Source: Alphaproteobacteria bacterium (GTDB taxonomy: Bacteria; Pseudomonadota; Alphaproteobacteria; Rhodobacterales; Rhodobacteraceae). From it: 5,783 nucleotides of DNA. The stretch covers positions 1 to 5,783 of the forward strand of contig JAJRUE010000312.1 of the NCBI GenBank assembly GCA_024277955.1, in the 5' to 3' direction. Every line of letters begins with the position of its first letter. Within the stretch, counting starts at the first letter, position 1. Positions 1 to 5,310 of this stretch are shown here, piece after piece. Made by a program: the position numbers and the translations under genes. The notes under the pieces were generated by a model, which made no database searches, was not told where the DNA came from, and saw only the letters and a program-made list of their open reading frames with translations.

Positions 1-113
1 CGCGCGACATCGACCGGATGATAGAGCTGGGGGTGGACGGCATCATCACCGACTACCCGGGCCGCGCCCAGCGCCGGCTGCAGGCCTTCGGTCTGGACTG
101 GCTGGAACGCTGA
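1..113 (+). CDS. Glycerophosphodiester phosphodiesterase, C-terminal end (partial)
   Basis: The last 36 codons of a gene that begins left of the window (reading frame from base 3, TGA at 111-113). The visible residues include GVDGIITDYPGRAQ. This matches the final conserved strand of the GDPD TIM barrel, where 'GVDGIITDYP' precedes a short C-terminal helix. Family role: hydrolysis of glycerophosphodiesters to glycerol-3-phosphate and an alcohol, for phosphate and carbon scavenging. The metal-binding N-terminal motifs lie outside the window, so activity cannot be judged. The gene faces the minus-strand tRNA-Asn, and the gap between them is filled by a tandem repeat. A weak CCGC/GCGG inverted repeat follows the stop without a T-tract. 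The family assignment is fairly secure from the motif, but the subtype is not. Confidence 0.82.
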   Translation, partial: RDIDRMIELGVDGIITDYPGRAQRRLQAFGLDWLER

Positions 114-137
114 AATCCGCGCGAGATCTGCGGGAAG

Positions 138-157
138 GTCTGGCCCTGTCTGGCCCT
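138..157. repeat. Perfect 10-bp tandem duplication
   Basis: GTCTGGCCCT occurs twice head to tail (138-147 and 148-157), just after the GDPD stop and before the longer 12-bp array. It is probably a replication-slippage product. No function is evident. Confidence 0.8.
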
Positions 158-188
158 GGCGGCGTGGAAGTCCGGGCGGCGGGGCGGT

Positions 189-308
189 CCCTCAGGCTGT
201 TCCCCGGGCCATCCCTCAGGCCGTTCCTCAGGCTCTCCCTCCGGCTGTTCCCCGGGCCGTCCCGCGGGCGGTCTCCCGGCGGTCACTCGGGCGTTCCTCC
301 GGGCTGGA
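189..308. repeat. Degenerate 12-bp tandem repeat array
   Basis: About ten consecutive 12-bp units of the type CCCTCAGGCTGT / TCCCCGGGCCAT / CCCTCAGGCCGT / TCCTCAGGCTCT run from 189 to 308. They grow more divergent toward the tRNA side. Many units hold CCCGGG or CCTCAGG, so the transcript could fold in several registers. The period is a multiple of three, so the minus strand reads as a P-E-G-x-like peptide repeat. That frame runs against two real genes and has no ribosome-binding site, so I treat the array as non-coding. It ends five bases short of the encoded CCA of tRNA-Asn and therefore lies in the 3' trailer of that transcript. Confidence 0.85.
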
Positions 309-313
309 AGGTT

Positions 314-388
314 TGGCTCCGGCGGCAGGGATCGAACCTGCGACCAATTGATTAACAGTCAACTGCTCTACCGCTGAGCTACGCCGGA
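314..388 (-). tRNA. tRNA-Asn (anticodon GUU)
   Basis: The minus strand folds into a complete cloverleaf of 75 nt. The acceptor stem is TCCGGCG/CGCCGGA, the D arm has GCTC...GAGC, and the anticodon stem is GTTGA/TCAAT with one G-T pair. The anticodon loop is CTGTTAA, with anticodon GTT complementary to 354-356. The variable loop is TGGTC and the T arm is GCAGG-TTCGATC-CCTGC. The discriminator is G and the 3' CCA is encoded (316-314). It decodes AAC and AAU asparagine codons. It lies downstream of the MBL hydrolase on the same strand but has its own promoter at 401-429. A 12-bp repeat array starts just past its 3' end. Confidence 0.97.
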
Positions 389-400
389 ATACCGGGGGCG

Positions 401-429
401 GATATAGCAAGCGCATCCGGGCGCGTCCA
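401..429 (-). promoter_or_regulatory. Sigma-70-type promoter of tRNA-Asn
   Basis: On the minus strand a -35 box TGGACG (429-424) and a -10 box TATATC (406-401, in the context GCTATATCC) are separated by exactly 17 nt. This resembles housekeeping promoters of alphaproteobacterial stable RNAs. The expected transcription start, near 394, would leave a leader of about six bases before the mature 5' end at 388. Each box matches four of six consensus positions. The call rests on spacing and position as well as sequence. Confidence 0.6.
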
Positions 430-467
430 GTGGTATTCGCGGATTTCGAGCGGCGATTTTTCCGCCC

Positions 468-1364
468 TCAGAGCGGTGCGAAAACCGCCTCCGGGCCGAG
501 GGCGGGGCGCGCCTGGACCCGGCCGCGTTCGTGCAGATCGACCAGGTGGGCAAAGACGTTGCGCGCCGCCGCCCCCAGCAGCGCATCCGGCAGCTCGGTG
601 TAGATCGCGCGCGTCAGCGCCGCCACATCGGCGGGGCGGTTTTCCAGCGCGCGCAGGATCTCGGCCTCGCGGCCCAGCCGGTGGTCGATCAGCCAGTTGG
701 CGCGTTCGTGCGGCGCCTCGATCGGCGCGCCATGGGCCGGGTAGAACACCGCCGCGCCCAGCCCCGCCAGCCGCCGGGTCGAGGCCATGAACGCCCCCAG
801 GTCGCCATCGGGCGGTGACACCATGGTTGACGCCCAGCCCATCACGTGATCGCCACTGAAAACCGCGTCTTCCCAGGCAAAACACATGTGGTTGCCCATG
901 TGCCCCGGCGTCCAGAGCGCCGTGATCTGCCAGCCCGCGCCGGTCACCTGCGCGCCATCGGCAAGCGTTTCGTCGGGGGCAAAGCCGCGGTCCACCCCTT
1001 CGCCGCCGCCCGCCATCCCGGCGCGCGCCAGCTTGCGCATCACCGCGCTGCGCCCGGCGGCGCTGTCGCCAAAGGCCAGAACCGGCGCGCCGGTCGCCTC
1101 GGCCAGCGGGCGGGCCAGCGGCGAATGATCGACATGGCTGTGGGTCACCAGGATATGGCTGACGGTTTCGCCCGGCGCCAGCGCCGCCAGAATCGCGTCC
1201 AGATGCGCGTCCTCGGCCGGCCCCGGGTCGATCACCGCCACCCGGCCCTCGCCCAGAATATAGGTGTTGGTGCCCCAGTGGGTCATCGGCGAAGGGTTGG
1301 GCGCCAGCACCCGGCGCAGCCCCGGGCGCAGCGTTTGCGTGGTTTTCGGACGTGGATCGTTCAT
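468..1364 (-). CDS. MBL-fold metallohydrolase, LACTB2-like
   Basis: A 298-residue metallo-beta-lactamase-superfamily hydrolase. The metal site is complete: HSHVDH (residues 75-80), H155 in TPGH, D172 in SGDH and H211 in YPAHG. The C-terminal part (about 235-285, with YTELP and AARNVFAHLVDLHERG) resembles the winged-helix extension of beta-lactamase-like protein 2. The layout matches glyoxalase-II/LACTB2-type proteins, which hydrolyse thioesters or have RNase activity. The substrate cannot be read from sequence, and annotations for this family are generic. I chose ATG 1364 because the family begins shortly before the PNPSPMTHWGTNTY strand. The frame stays open upstream into the antisense of the kinase, which is only a GC-rich shadow. 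A weak purine-rich AAGAAAG precedes this start. No signal peptide is visible, so it is probably cytoplasmic. It is divergent from the kinase across 42 bp. Confidence 0.93.
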   Translation of the reverse strand: MNDPRPKTTQTLRPGLRRVLAPNPSPMTHWGTNTYILGEGRVAVIDPGPAEDAHLDAILAALAPGETVSHILVTHSHVDHSPLARPLAEATGAPVLAFGDSAAGRSAVMRKLARAGMAGGGEGVDRGFAPDETLADGAQVTGAGWQITALWTPGHMGNHMCFAWEDAVFSGDHVMGWASTMVSPPDGDLGAFMASTRRLAGLGAAVFYPAHGAPIEAPHERANWLIDHRLGREAEILRALENRPADVAALTRAIYTELPDALLGAAARNVFAHLVDLHERGRVQARPALGPEAVFAPL

Positions 1365-1406
1365 ATTTGCTTTCTTAGCGGGGGCTTGTGCGGCTACCAA
1401 TAGCCC

Positions 1407-2729
1407 ATGAACTTCAAGTGGCTGAAAAAATACATGCCCCGAGGCCTCTATGGCCGCGCCGCGCTGATCCTGCTGTTGCCGATCATCACGCTGCAGCTGG
1501 TGGTGTCGGTGGTGTTCATCCAGCGCCATTTCGAGGATGTCACCCGGCAGATGACCCGGGCGCTGGTGCTGGACCTTGCGCTGCTCAAGGTGGAAATCGA
1601 CACCGCCGGCAACCTGATCGAGGCCACCGCCCGGCTGGCCCGGCTGAGCGGGCCGCTGCAGCTGGACATCACGCTGCCGGCGAAACTGCCCGAACAGCGC
1701 TACACGCGAAGCCTGTTCGACCTGTCCGGGCGGATCGTGATCCTGACCTTCGAGGATCGGCTGCCATCGGTGGCGGCGGTGGACCTGGTCAGCGATTCGC
1801 ACGCGGTGATCCTGTGGATGGACACCCGCCAGGGCCCGGTGCGGGTGTCGGTCAGCCGCGAACGGGTGTCGGCGTCGAACCCGCATCAGTTCCTGGTGCT
1901 GATGCTGTTCGTGGGCGCGCTGATGACGCTGGTGGCCTTTCTCTACCTGCGCAACCAGCTGCGCCCGATCAAGCGGCTGGCGCGCGCCGCCGAAGCCTTT
2001 GGCAAGGGCCGGGTGCTGGATTACAGCCCCGCCGGCGCCGTCGAGGTGCGCGCCGCCGGCAACGCCTTTCTGGACATGCGCGCGCGCATCGAACGCCAGA
2101 TCGAACAGCGCACGATGATGCTGTCAGGCGTCAGCCACGACCTGCGCACGCCGCTGACCCGGCTGAAACTGGGGCTGTCGATGCTGGGCGACAATGACGA
2201 GATCCGCGAGATGAAGCGCGATGTGGCCGACATGGAACGGCTGGTGGACGAATTCCTGGCGTTTTCGCGCGGCGACGCGCTGGACGATGCGCAGCCGACC
2301 GATCCTGGTGCGCTGCTGCGCGAGATCGTCGACAAGGCCGCGCGCGGCGGGCGCGATATCGCGCTGGGCGAGGTTGACGTGCAGGGCCCGGTGACGCTGC
2401 GCCCGATGGCGATCCGGCGGGCGGTGGAAAACCTGGTCGAAAACGCCCTGCGCTACGGCAAGCGCGCCCGCGTCAGCGTGGCCTCGGGCAAACGCTCGGT
2501 CACCATCTCGGTCGAAGACGACGGCCCCGGCATCGCGCGCGAGCAGCGCGAAAAGGCGTTGCAGCCCTTTGTGCGGCTGGATCTCGCGCGCAACCAGGAC
2601 CGGGGCGGCGGCGTCGGGCTTGGGCTGTCGATCACCCATGACATCGCCCGGCGCCACGGCGGCACGCTGCGGCTGGGGGAAAGCGCCGATCTGGGCGGGC
2701 TGCGGGCGGATATCGTGCTGCCGCGTTAG
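1407..2729 (+). CDS. EnvZ-type membrane sensor histidine kinase
   Basis: A 440-residue sensor kinase. It has a short cytoplasmic N-terminus, TM1 at about 17-39, a periplasmic sensor region of about 120 residues, TM2 at about 162-181, and HAMP at about 182-234. The HisKA H-box has H244 in SGVSHDLRTPLTR. The HATPase domain has an N-box (N346, VENLVENALRYGK), a G1 box (VEDDGPGI, 369-376), an F-like PFVRLD (387-392) and a G2 box (GGGVGLGLS, 400-408). All residues needed for autophosphorylation and phosphotransfer are present. The size and H-box resemble the OmpR-partnered EnvZ family, which senses envelope or osmotic conditions. The stimulus here is unknown. A cognate response regulator is absent from both flanks within the window. 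ATG 1407 keeps the full pre-TM1 segment. No clear Shine-Dalgarno precedes it, which may mean leaderless or weak initiation. A second ATG lies at 1434. Product class is secure. Confidence 0.94.
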   Translation: MNFKWLKKYMPRGLYGRAALILLLPIITLQLVVSVVFIQRHFEDVTRQMTRALVLDLALLKVEIDTAGNLIEATARLARLSGPLQLDITLPAKLPEQRYTRSLFDLSGRIVILTFEDRLPSVAAVDLVSDSHAVILWMDTRQGPVRVSVSRERVSASNPHQFLVLMLFVGALMTLVAFLYLRNQLRPIKRLARAAEAFGKGRVLDYSPAGAVEVRAAGNAFLDMRARIERQIEQRTMMLSGVSHDLRTPLTRLKLGLSMLGDNDEIREMKRDVADMERLVDEFLAFSRGDALDDAQPTDPGALLREIVDKAARGGRDIALGEVDVQGPVTLRPMAIRRAVENLVENALRYGKRARVSVASGKRSVTISVEDDGPGIAREQREKALQPFVRLDLARNQDRGGGVGLGLSITHDIARRHGGTLRLGESADLGGLRADIVLPR

Positions 2730-2756
2730 TCCCCCGAATCCACAGTGCGCGACATG

Positions 2757-2937
2757 GGATTTCCGCGCCGCCGGATCGCTTGCGATCCGGTTCGCGCCCG
2801 ACCCCGCCCCCCAGGCGGGCGCGAATTGGTGGTATCGTTTCAACAGGGTGCAACGCTGCGCTCGCGCCCCCCCCTGCGCAGATGTCAGAGCGCCCCCCTC
2901 GGGGCCGGGCGCGAACCTGGCCTTGCGCCGGATTTCC
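2757..2937. repeat. Nested inverted-repeat element in the kinase-pirin gap
   Basis: This segment is highly structured. A perfect 20-bp palindrome with 9-bp arms (CCGGATCGC/GCGATCCGG, loop TT) lies at 2771-2790. GGTTCGCGCCCG at 2789-2800 is perfectly inverted at 2906-2917. Beyond one mismatch the match continues for four more bases (2789-2805 against 2901-2917, 16 of 17). The left arm can also pair with a nearer copy of GGGCGCGAA at 2817-2825. Further hairpins are CCCGCC/GGCGGG (2803-2819), CTGCGC/GCGCAG (2856-2881) and GCGCCC/GGGCGC (2890-2912). The octamer GGATTTCC occurs on each side (2757-2764 and 2930-2937). It may be a REP-like or MITE-like element, or the folded 3' end of the kinase mRNA. 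The inverted repeats are seen directly, but their nature is open. Confidence 0.55.
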
Positions 2938-2965
2938 AATGATGGGGATTACGAGTCCACCGCAC

Positions 2966-2994
2966 TTGACAGAAAACGCAACAGCCTGCGCTTT
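2966..2994 (+). promoter_or_regulatory. Possible pirin promoter (-35 only convincing)
   Basis: A perfect -35 hexamer TTGACA lies at 2966-2971, about 165 bases before the pirin start. At 17 nt spacing the -10 position (2989-2994) reads CGCTTT, which is poor. TATATT at 3055-3060 is a better -10 but has no matching -35. Nothing else in the 406-bp gap between kinase and pirin looks like a gene. The remaining sequence (2995-3123) shows no recognisable element. Confidence 0.25.
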
Positions 2995-3135
2995 CGCCCC
3001 TACCATTGTGCGCCTGCGCACAGCCAAAGGTCTGATATTCCCGCCCCGAGCGCCTATATTGCCTCTCAGACCACATGCGGCCACGCGCCGGCCTAGCCCG
3101 GCGCCCCCCGCCGCCCGCCTTTCAGGAGCCACCCC

Positions 3136-4047
3136 ATGTCGATCCGCCCCGTCCGGTCCCGCACCACCGCCAAGCCGACGCTGGAAGGCGCCGGCGTTCA
3201 CCTGCACCGCGCCTTCGGTTTTCACGAACCCACCGCGTTCGATCCCTTCCTGCTGCTGGACGATTTTCGCAACGACGATCCGGCGCGGTTCGAAAAGGGC
3301 TTTCCCTGGCACCCGCACCGCGGCATCGAGACCATCACCTACGTGCTGGAAGGCGAGGTCGAGCATGGCGATTCGCTGGGCAACAGCGGGGTGCTGGGGG
3401 CGGGCTCGGTCCAGTGGATGACTGCCGGGGCGGGGATCATGCACCAGGAAATGCCGCGCCCCAACGCGCGCGGCCAGATGCACGGCTTTCAGCTGTGGGC
3501 CAACCTGCCGTCGTCGCTGAAGATGTGCGCGCCGCGCTACCAGGACATCGCCGGGGCCGACATCCCCGAGGTAATCGACGACGACGGCACCCGGGTGCGG
3601 GTGATCACCGGTGCGTTCTGGGGCCAGCGCGGGCCGGTGGACGGGATCGCGGCCGATCCGCTCTATCTGGACGTGTCGGTGCCGCCGCTCCTGCGAAAAA
3701 GCCTGCCGGTGGACACCCACGCCAGCGCCTTTGCCTATGTCTTTGCCGGGGCGGGCGATTTCGAATACGCCTCGCGCCCGGTGGGGGTTCGGGTGGAAAA
3801 GGAACTGGACGGGCAGGAACTGGCGCTGCGCGACTGGTCGGGCAACCGCACGTTGGTGCGTTTCGACACCGGAGACGAGGTCACCGTGCAGGCCGGCCCC
3901 GAGGGCGTGCGTTTCCTGCTGGTCGCCGGCCGGCCGATCCGCGAGCCGGTCGCCTGGCACGGGCCGATCGTGATGAACACCCGCGAAGAACTGCACCGCG
4001 CCATGCAGGACCTGCGCAACGGAACCTTCATCGCCCCGCCGGGCTGA
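3136..4047 (+). CDS. Pirin family protein (iron-binding bicupin)
   Basis: A 303-residue pirin. The N-terminal cupin holds the diagnostic FPWHPHRGIETITYVLEGE (57-74) and GSVQWMTAGAGIMHQEM (90-106). These supply the expected metal ligands H59, H61, H103 and E105, which correspond to His56, His58, His101 and Glu103 of human pirin. The second, degenerate cupin occupies about 175-285 and includes the pirin C-terminal segment with FLLVAGRPIREPVAWHGPIVMNT. Bacterial pirins bind Fe and some have quercetin 2,3-dioxygenase activity. The physiological substrate is generally unknown. The start is set by AGGAG at 3124-3128, seven bases before ATG. The length matches family members. It appears monocistronic: the upstream kinase ends 406 bp earlier and the downstream gene is convergent. 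No signal peptide is seen, so it is cytoplasmic. Confidence 0.96.
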   Translation: MSIRPVRSRTTAKPTLEGAGVHLHRAFGFHEPTAFDPFLLLDDFRNDDPARFEKGFPWHPHRGIETITYVLEGEVEHGDSLGNSGVLGAGSVQWMTAGAGIMHQEMPRPNARGQMHGFQLWANLPSSLKMCAPRYQDIAGADIPEVIDDDGTRVRVITGAFWGQRGPVDGIAADPLYLDVSVPPLLRKSLPVDTHASAFAYVFAGAGDFEYASRPVGVRVEKELDGQELALRDWSGNRTLVRFDTGDEVTVQAGPEGVRFLLVAGRPIREPVAWHGPIVMNTREELHRAMQDLRNGTFIAPPG

Positions 4048-4075
4048 ACGCCTCCGCCGCCCCGGCGGTCGGTCC

Positions 4076-4151
4076 GCGACCGGGGGCGACCGGGAGACGA
4101 GCGACGGGGGGCGGACGCGGGGGGTCGCGACCGGGGGGGCGCGACCGGGGG
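4076..4151. repeat. Dispersed GCGACCGGGGG repeats between convergent genes
   Basis: The 11-mer GCGACCGGGGG occurs perfectly at 4076-4086, 4127-4137 and 4141-4151. Near-copies lie at 4086-4096 and 4101-4111. Together they fill most of the 131-bp gap between the pirin stop (4047) and the lipoprotein stop (4179). Just before them, CCGCC-GCCCC-GGCGG (4054-4068) could form a short hairpin after pirin. No T-tract follows, so a canonical intrinsic terminator is not evident. No reading frame here is convincing. Confidence 0.75.
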
Positions 4152-4178
4152 ACGAACGCCGCCTGCCCGGCCGGGTCC

Positions 4179-4664
4179 TCAACGCTGGACGATGAACTGA
4201 CCGGCACCGAGGGTATTGCCCACCGCCCCGAAGGTGCCGGCGGCGACATTGGCGCCGGTTCCGTAGAGCTGGCCGGAAAACGGAAAGCTGGTGCTGTCGC
4301 CATAGAAGAGACCGCCGGCGAGCGACCCCGTGGACGTTCCGCTGACCGGGCCGGACACGGTCAGCGCCACGTTCGAGGACAGGAAATTGATGTCCAGCAG
4401 CGCGGCCCCCTTGGCCTGGTTGAGCGTTACGGAAGAATAGCGATATTCACCCGTGTAGCGGGCGCTTCCGCTGGTCGGCACCAGATAATAGGGGGTTTCG
4501 GGAATGCCTCGGAAAAGGCCGGTCGTGGCGTCGTAGGTCAGCCCGGCGCTGGACCACGAACTCGGGAGCTGCGGGCCAAGGACGGTCGAGGCCCCGCATC
4601 CCCCAAGCAGGAGGGCGGCGACGAGAGAGGCGGCGGTGGCGGCGGTTCTTGCAACGGGTGTCAT
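4179..4664 (-). CDS. Small lipoprotein with TbpB-like beta-barrel signature
   Basis: A 161-residue predicted lipoprotein. Residues 1-22 form a signal peptide (one Arg, then a hydrophobic AASLVAALLL run) ending in lipobox LGGC with Cys23, the only cysteine. The mature part is rich in G, S, T, A and aromatic residues. It has alternating strand-like segments: SARYTGEY, AALLDINFLSSNVALTVSG, GSLAGGLFYG and GQLYGTGANVAAGTFGAVG. The last segment (131-149) resembles the closing strands of the C-terminal barrel seen in transferrin-binding-protein-like solute-binding lipoproteins. These are typically 'GxFYGxxAxxxAGTFGA'. Binding to transferrin itself is not implied. The start is supported by GGAG (complement of 4671-4674), six bases before ATG. 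A TTGACG (4708-4703) upstream lacks a good -10 partner. It is probably an envelope lipoprotein, and the ligand is unknown. Confidence 0.85.
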   Translation of the reverse strand: MTPVARTAATAASLVAALLLGGCGASTVLGPQLPSSWSSAGLTYDATTGLFRGIPETPYYLVPTSGSARYTGEYRYSSVTLNQAKGAALLDINFLSSNVALTVSGPVSGTSTGSLAGGLFYGDSTSFPFSGQLYGTGANVAAGTFGAVGNTLGAGQFIVQR

Positions 4665-4861
4665 GCTAATCTCCAGTTCCTGAAATGACGTGCGGATATT
4701 GTCGTCAATCCTGGAGCCGGCAGGCCCTCGCAGGCAAATGACAAATCATGTGAGCGGGGGCGGAGCAGGGGCACGGACCCGTCGCGCGGGCGCCTGCGGA
4801 CCCTTCGCGTTGGCGCCGCACGGGGCGCGCGCGGGGGGCGTTCGCGCTGGCGGGGCAAGGT

Positions 4862-4907
4862 GCACGGGGCATGGGGCACGGGGCACGGGGGCGGGGCACG
4901 GGGGGGG
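4862..4907 (+). repeat. Heptamer GGGGCAC repeat / G-quadruplex motif
   Basis: On the plus strand, G-runs of four or more occur at 4866-4869, 4873-4876, 4880-4883, 4887-4891, 4893-4896 and 4900-4907. The loops are 3, 3, 3, 1 and 3 bases. The first four runs have an exact 7-bp period (GGGGCAT, GGGGCAC, GGGGCAC). Six G-runs with such short loops form a textbook quadruplex-forming motif. It lies in a gene-free, G-rich stretch (4665 to about 5010) that also has diverged copies of TTCGCG-TGGCG-GCA-type sequence at 4804 and 4841. Apart from these repeats I see nothing in that stretch. Confidence 0.8.
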
Positions 4908-4940
4908 TGTTCGCGCACGGGCGCGCTGGGGCGACCGAGG

Positions 4941-4960
4941 CGGCATCGCGCGGCATCGCG
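4941..4960. repeat. 10-bp tandem duplication CGGCATCGCG
   Basis: Two exact head-to-tail copies of CGGCATCGCG (4941-4950, 4951-4960) lie in the gene-free stretch upstream of the phage-type genes. It is probably a slippage product with no apparent role. Confidence 0.8.
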
Positions 4961-5027
4961 CGCCGCCCGCGATCCCGGTCCGGTAGGCCCGGAGGGACAG
5001 CCACGATCCAGCTTTTTCAAAGGGTTG

Positions 5028-5117
5028 ATGGCAAAGTGGGAAACCACCTGCACCATCGAAAACCATGGAACGTATGGTGAATCTTTCCCACTTTTTGGGG
5101 GACGCGCACATGACTGA
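5028..5117 (+). CDS. Possible 29-residue leader ORF ahead of the phage-type genes
   Basis: ATG 5028 opens a short frame that begins MAKWETTCTIENHGTYGESF and ends at TGA 5115-5117. It overlaps the start of the next gene (5110) by eight bases. A purine-rich AAAGGG (5019-5024) lies just three bases before ATG, which is closer than ideal. The residue composition is balanced and unlike the Arg/Pro/Gly-rich noise of the GC-rich shadows. However, its third codon positions are not strongly GC-biased, and the frame is open far upstream, so openness gives no support. It could be a regulatory leader peptide, because the 62-bp inverted repeat lies entirely inside it. It could equally be chance. I recognise no family. 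Confidence 0.35.
   Translation: MAKWETTCTIENHGTYGESFPLFGGRAHD
5033..5094 (+). promoter_or_regulatory. Nested 62-bp inverted repeat in the leader of the phage-type operon
   Basis: AAAGTGGGAAA (5033-5043) is perfectly inverted as TTTCCCACTTT (5084-5094). Inside, CACCAT (5051-5056) is inverted as ATGGTG (5074-5079), and CCATGG sits at 5063-5068, the centre. As RNA this makes a long, interrupted hairpin that ends two bases before the Shine-Dalgarno GGGGGA (5097-5102) of the 66-residue gene. A competing local hairpin, TCCCA (5086-5090) with TGGGG (5096-5100) around loop CTTTT, would cover that Shine-Dalgarno. As DNA the arms could be operator half-sites. The repeat is seen directly, but the regulatory role is inferred. 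Confidence 0.6.
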
Positions 5118-5310
5118 CAACACGAAACCCGCCTTCGGCCACGGCGACCCGCATCATGGCGGGCACCCCGGCATGACCCTGCGCGAATATTATGTGGGGC
5201 AGCTTTTGCCATACGCAGCAAAGGCGGGATGGAAAACGGCAGAAAGCCGGGCGCGCGAGATCATTGATTTCGTTGATACGGTGATTGCCGAATTGGAGGC
5301 CAGCGCATGA
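5110..5310 (+). CDS. Small phage-type protein with GMTLREYY motif
   Basis: A 66-residue protein that begins MTDNTKPAFGHGDPHHGGHP, with four His in the first 20 residues. It continues with GMTLREYYVGQLLPYAAKAG (21-40) and an acidic helical C-terminus. 'GMTLRxYF' followed by a short helical segment is common in small hypothetical proteins of Rhodobacterales and other alphaproteobacterial phages. Their function is unknown. ATG 5110 is preceded by GGGGGA (5097-5102) at seven bases. An in-frame ATG at 5065 lies inside the inverted repeat without a ribosome-binding site and is less likely. The stop overlaps the next start in ATGA (5307-5310), so translation is probably coupled. The phage origin is from motif memory and context, not a search. 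Confidence 0.8.
   Translation: MTDNTKPAFGHGDPHHGGHPGMTLREYYVGQLLPYAAKAGWKTAESRAREIIDFVDTVIAELEASA

Noticed and set aside
53..286. Minus-strand frame encoding a P-E-G-x-like peptide repeat
   Set aside because: The repeat phase (12 bp) makes any frame look periodic. It overlaps the antisense of the phosphodiesterase, and no ribosome-binding site is visible.
189..308. CRISPR array
   Set aside because: Units are 12 bp, contiguous and degenerate, with no spacers of 30-40 bp between conserved repeats.
314..388. tRNA-Asn as the integration site of the phage-type genes
   Set aside because: The cassette lies about 4.6 kb away on the side of the tRNA 5' end, with ordinary chromosomal genes between. 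I saw no copy of the tRNA 3' end near the cassette, although a full comparison was not run.
1365..1886. Upstream open extension of the MBL hydrolase frame through the antisense of the kinase
   Set aside because: The residues are Gln/Arg/His-rich typical antisense shadow, the kinase in the opposite direction is unmistakable, and the hydrolase family starts near ATG 1364.
2935..2965. tRNA-like T-arm (GGGGATTACGAGTCC)
   Set aside because: The loop lacks the TTC needed for a T loop, and no acceptor, D or anticodon arm could be built around it.
4054..4068. Intrinsic terminator after pirin
   Set aside because: A CCGCC/GGCGG hairpin is possible, but no T-tract follows it, so termination cannot be claimed.
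2632..4182. A 516-codon open frame on the minus strand across pirin
   Set aside because: Arg/Pro/Ala/Gly-rich shadow sequence opposite a full-length pirin with conserved metal ligands. Long antisense frames are expected at this GC content.
3075..4688. A 537-codon plus-strand frame overlapping pirin and the antisense of the lipoprotein
   Set aside because: It is out of frame with pirin, has low-complexity composition and spans two real genes in opposite directions.
4746..5221. Several minus-strand frames of 98-186 codons upstream of the lipoprotein
   Set aside because: They translate the GGGGCAC repeats into Pro/Arg/Ala/Cys strings and lie opposite the phage-type genes. No start context or domain is evident.
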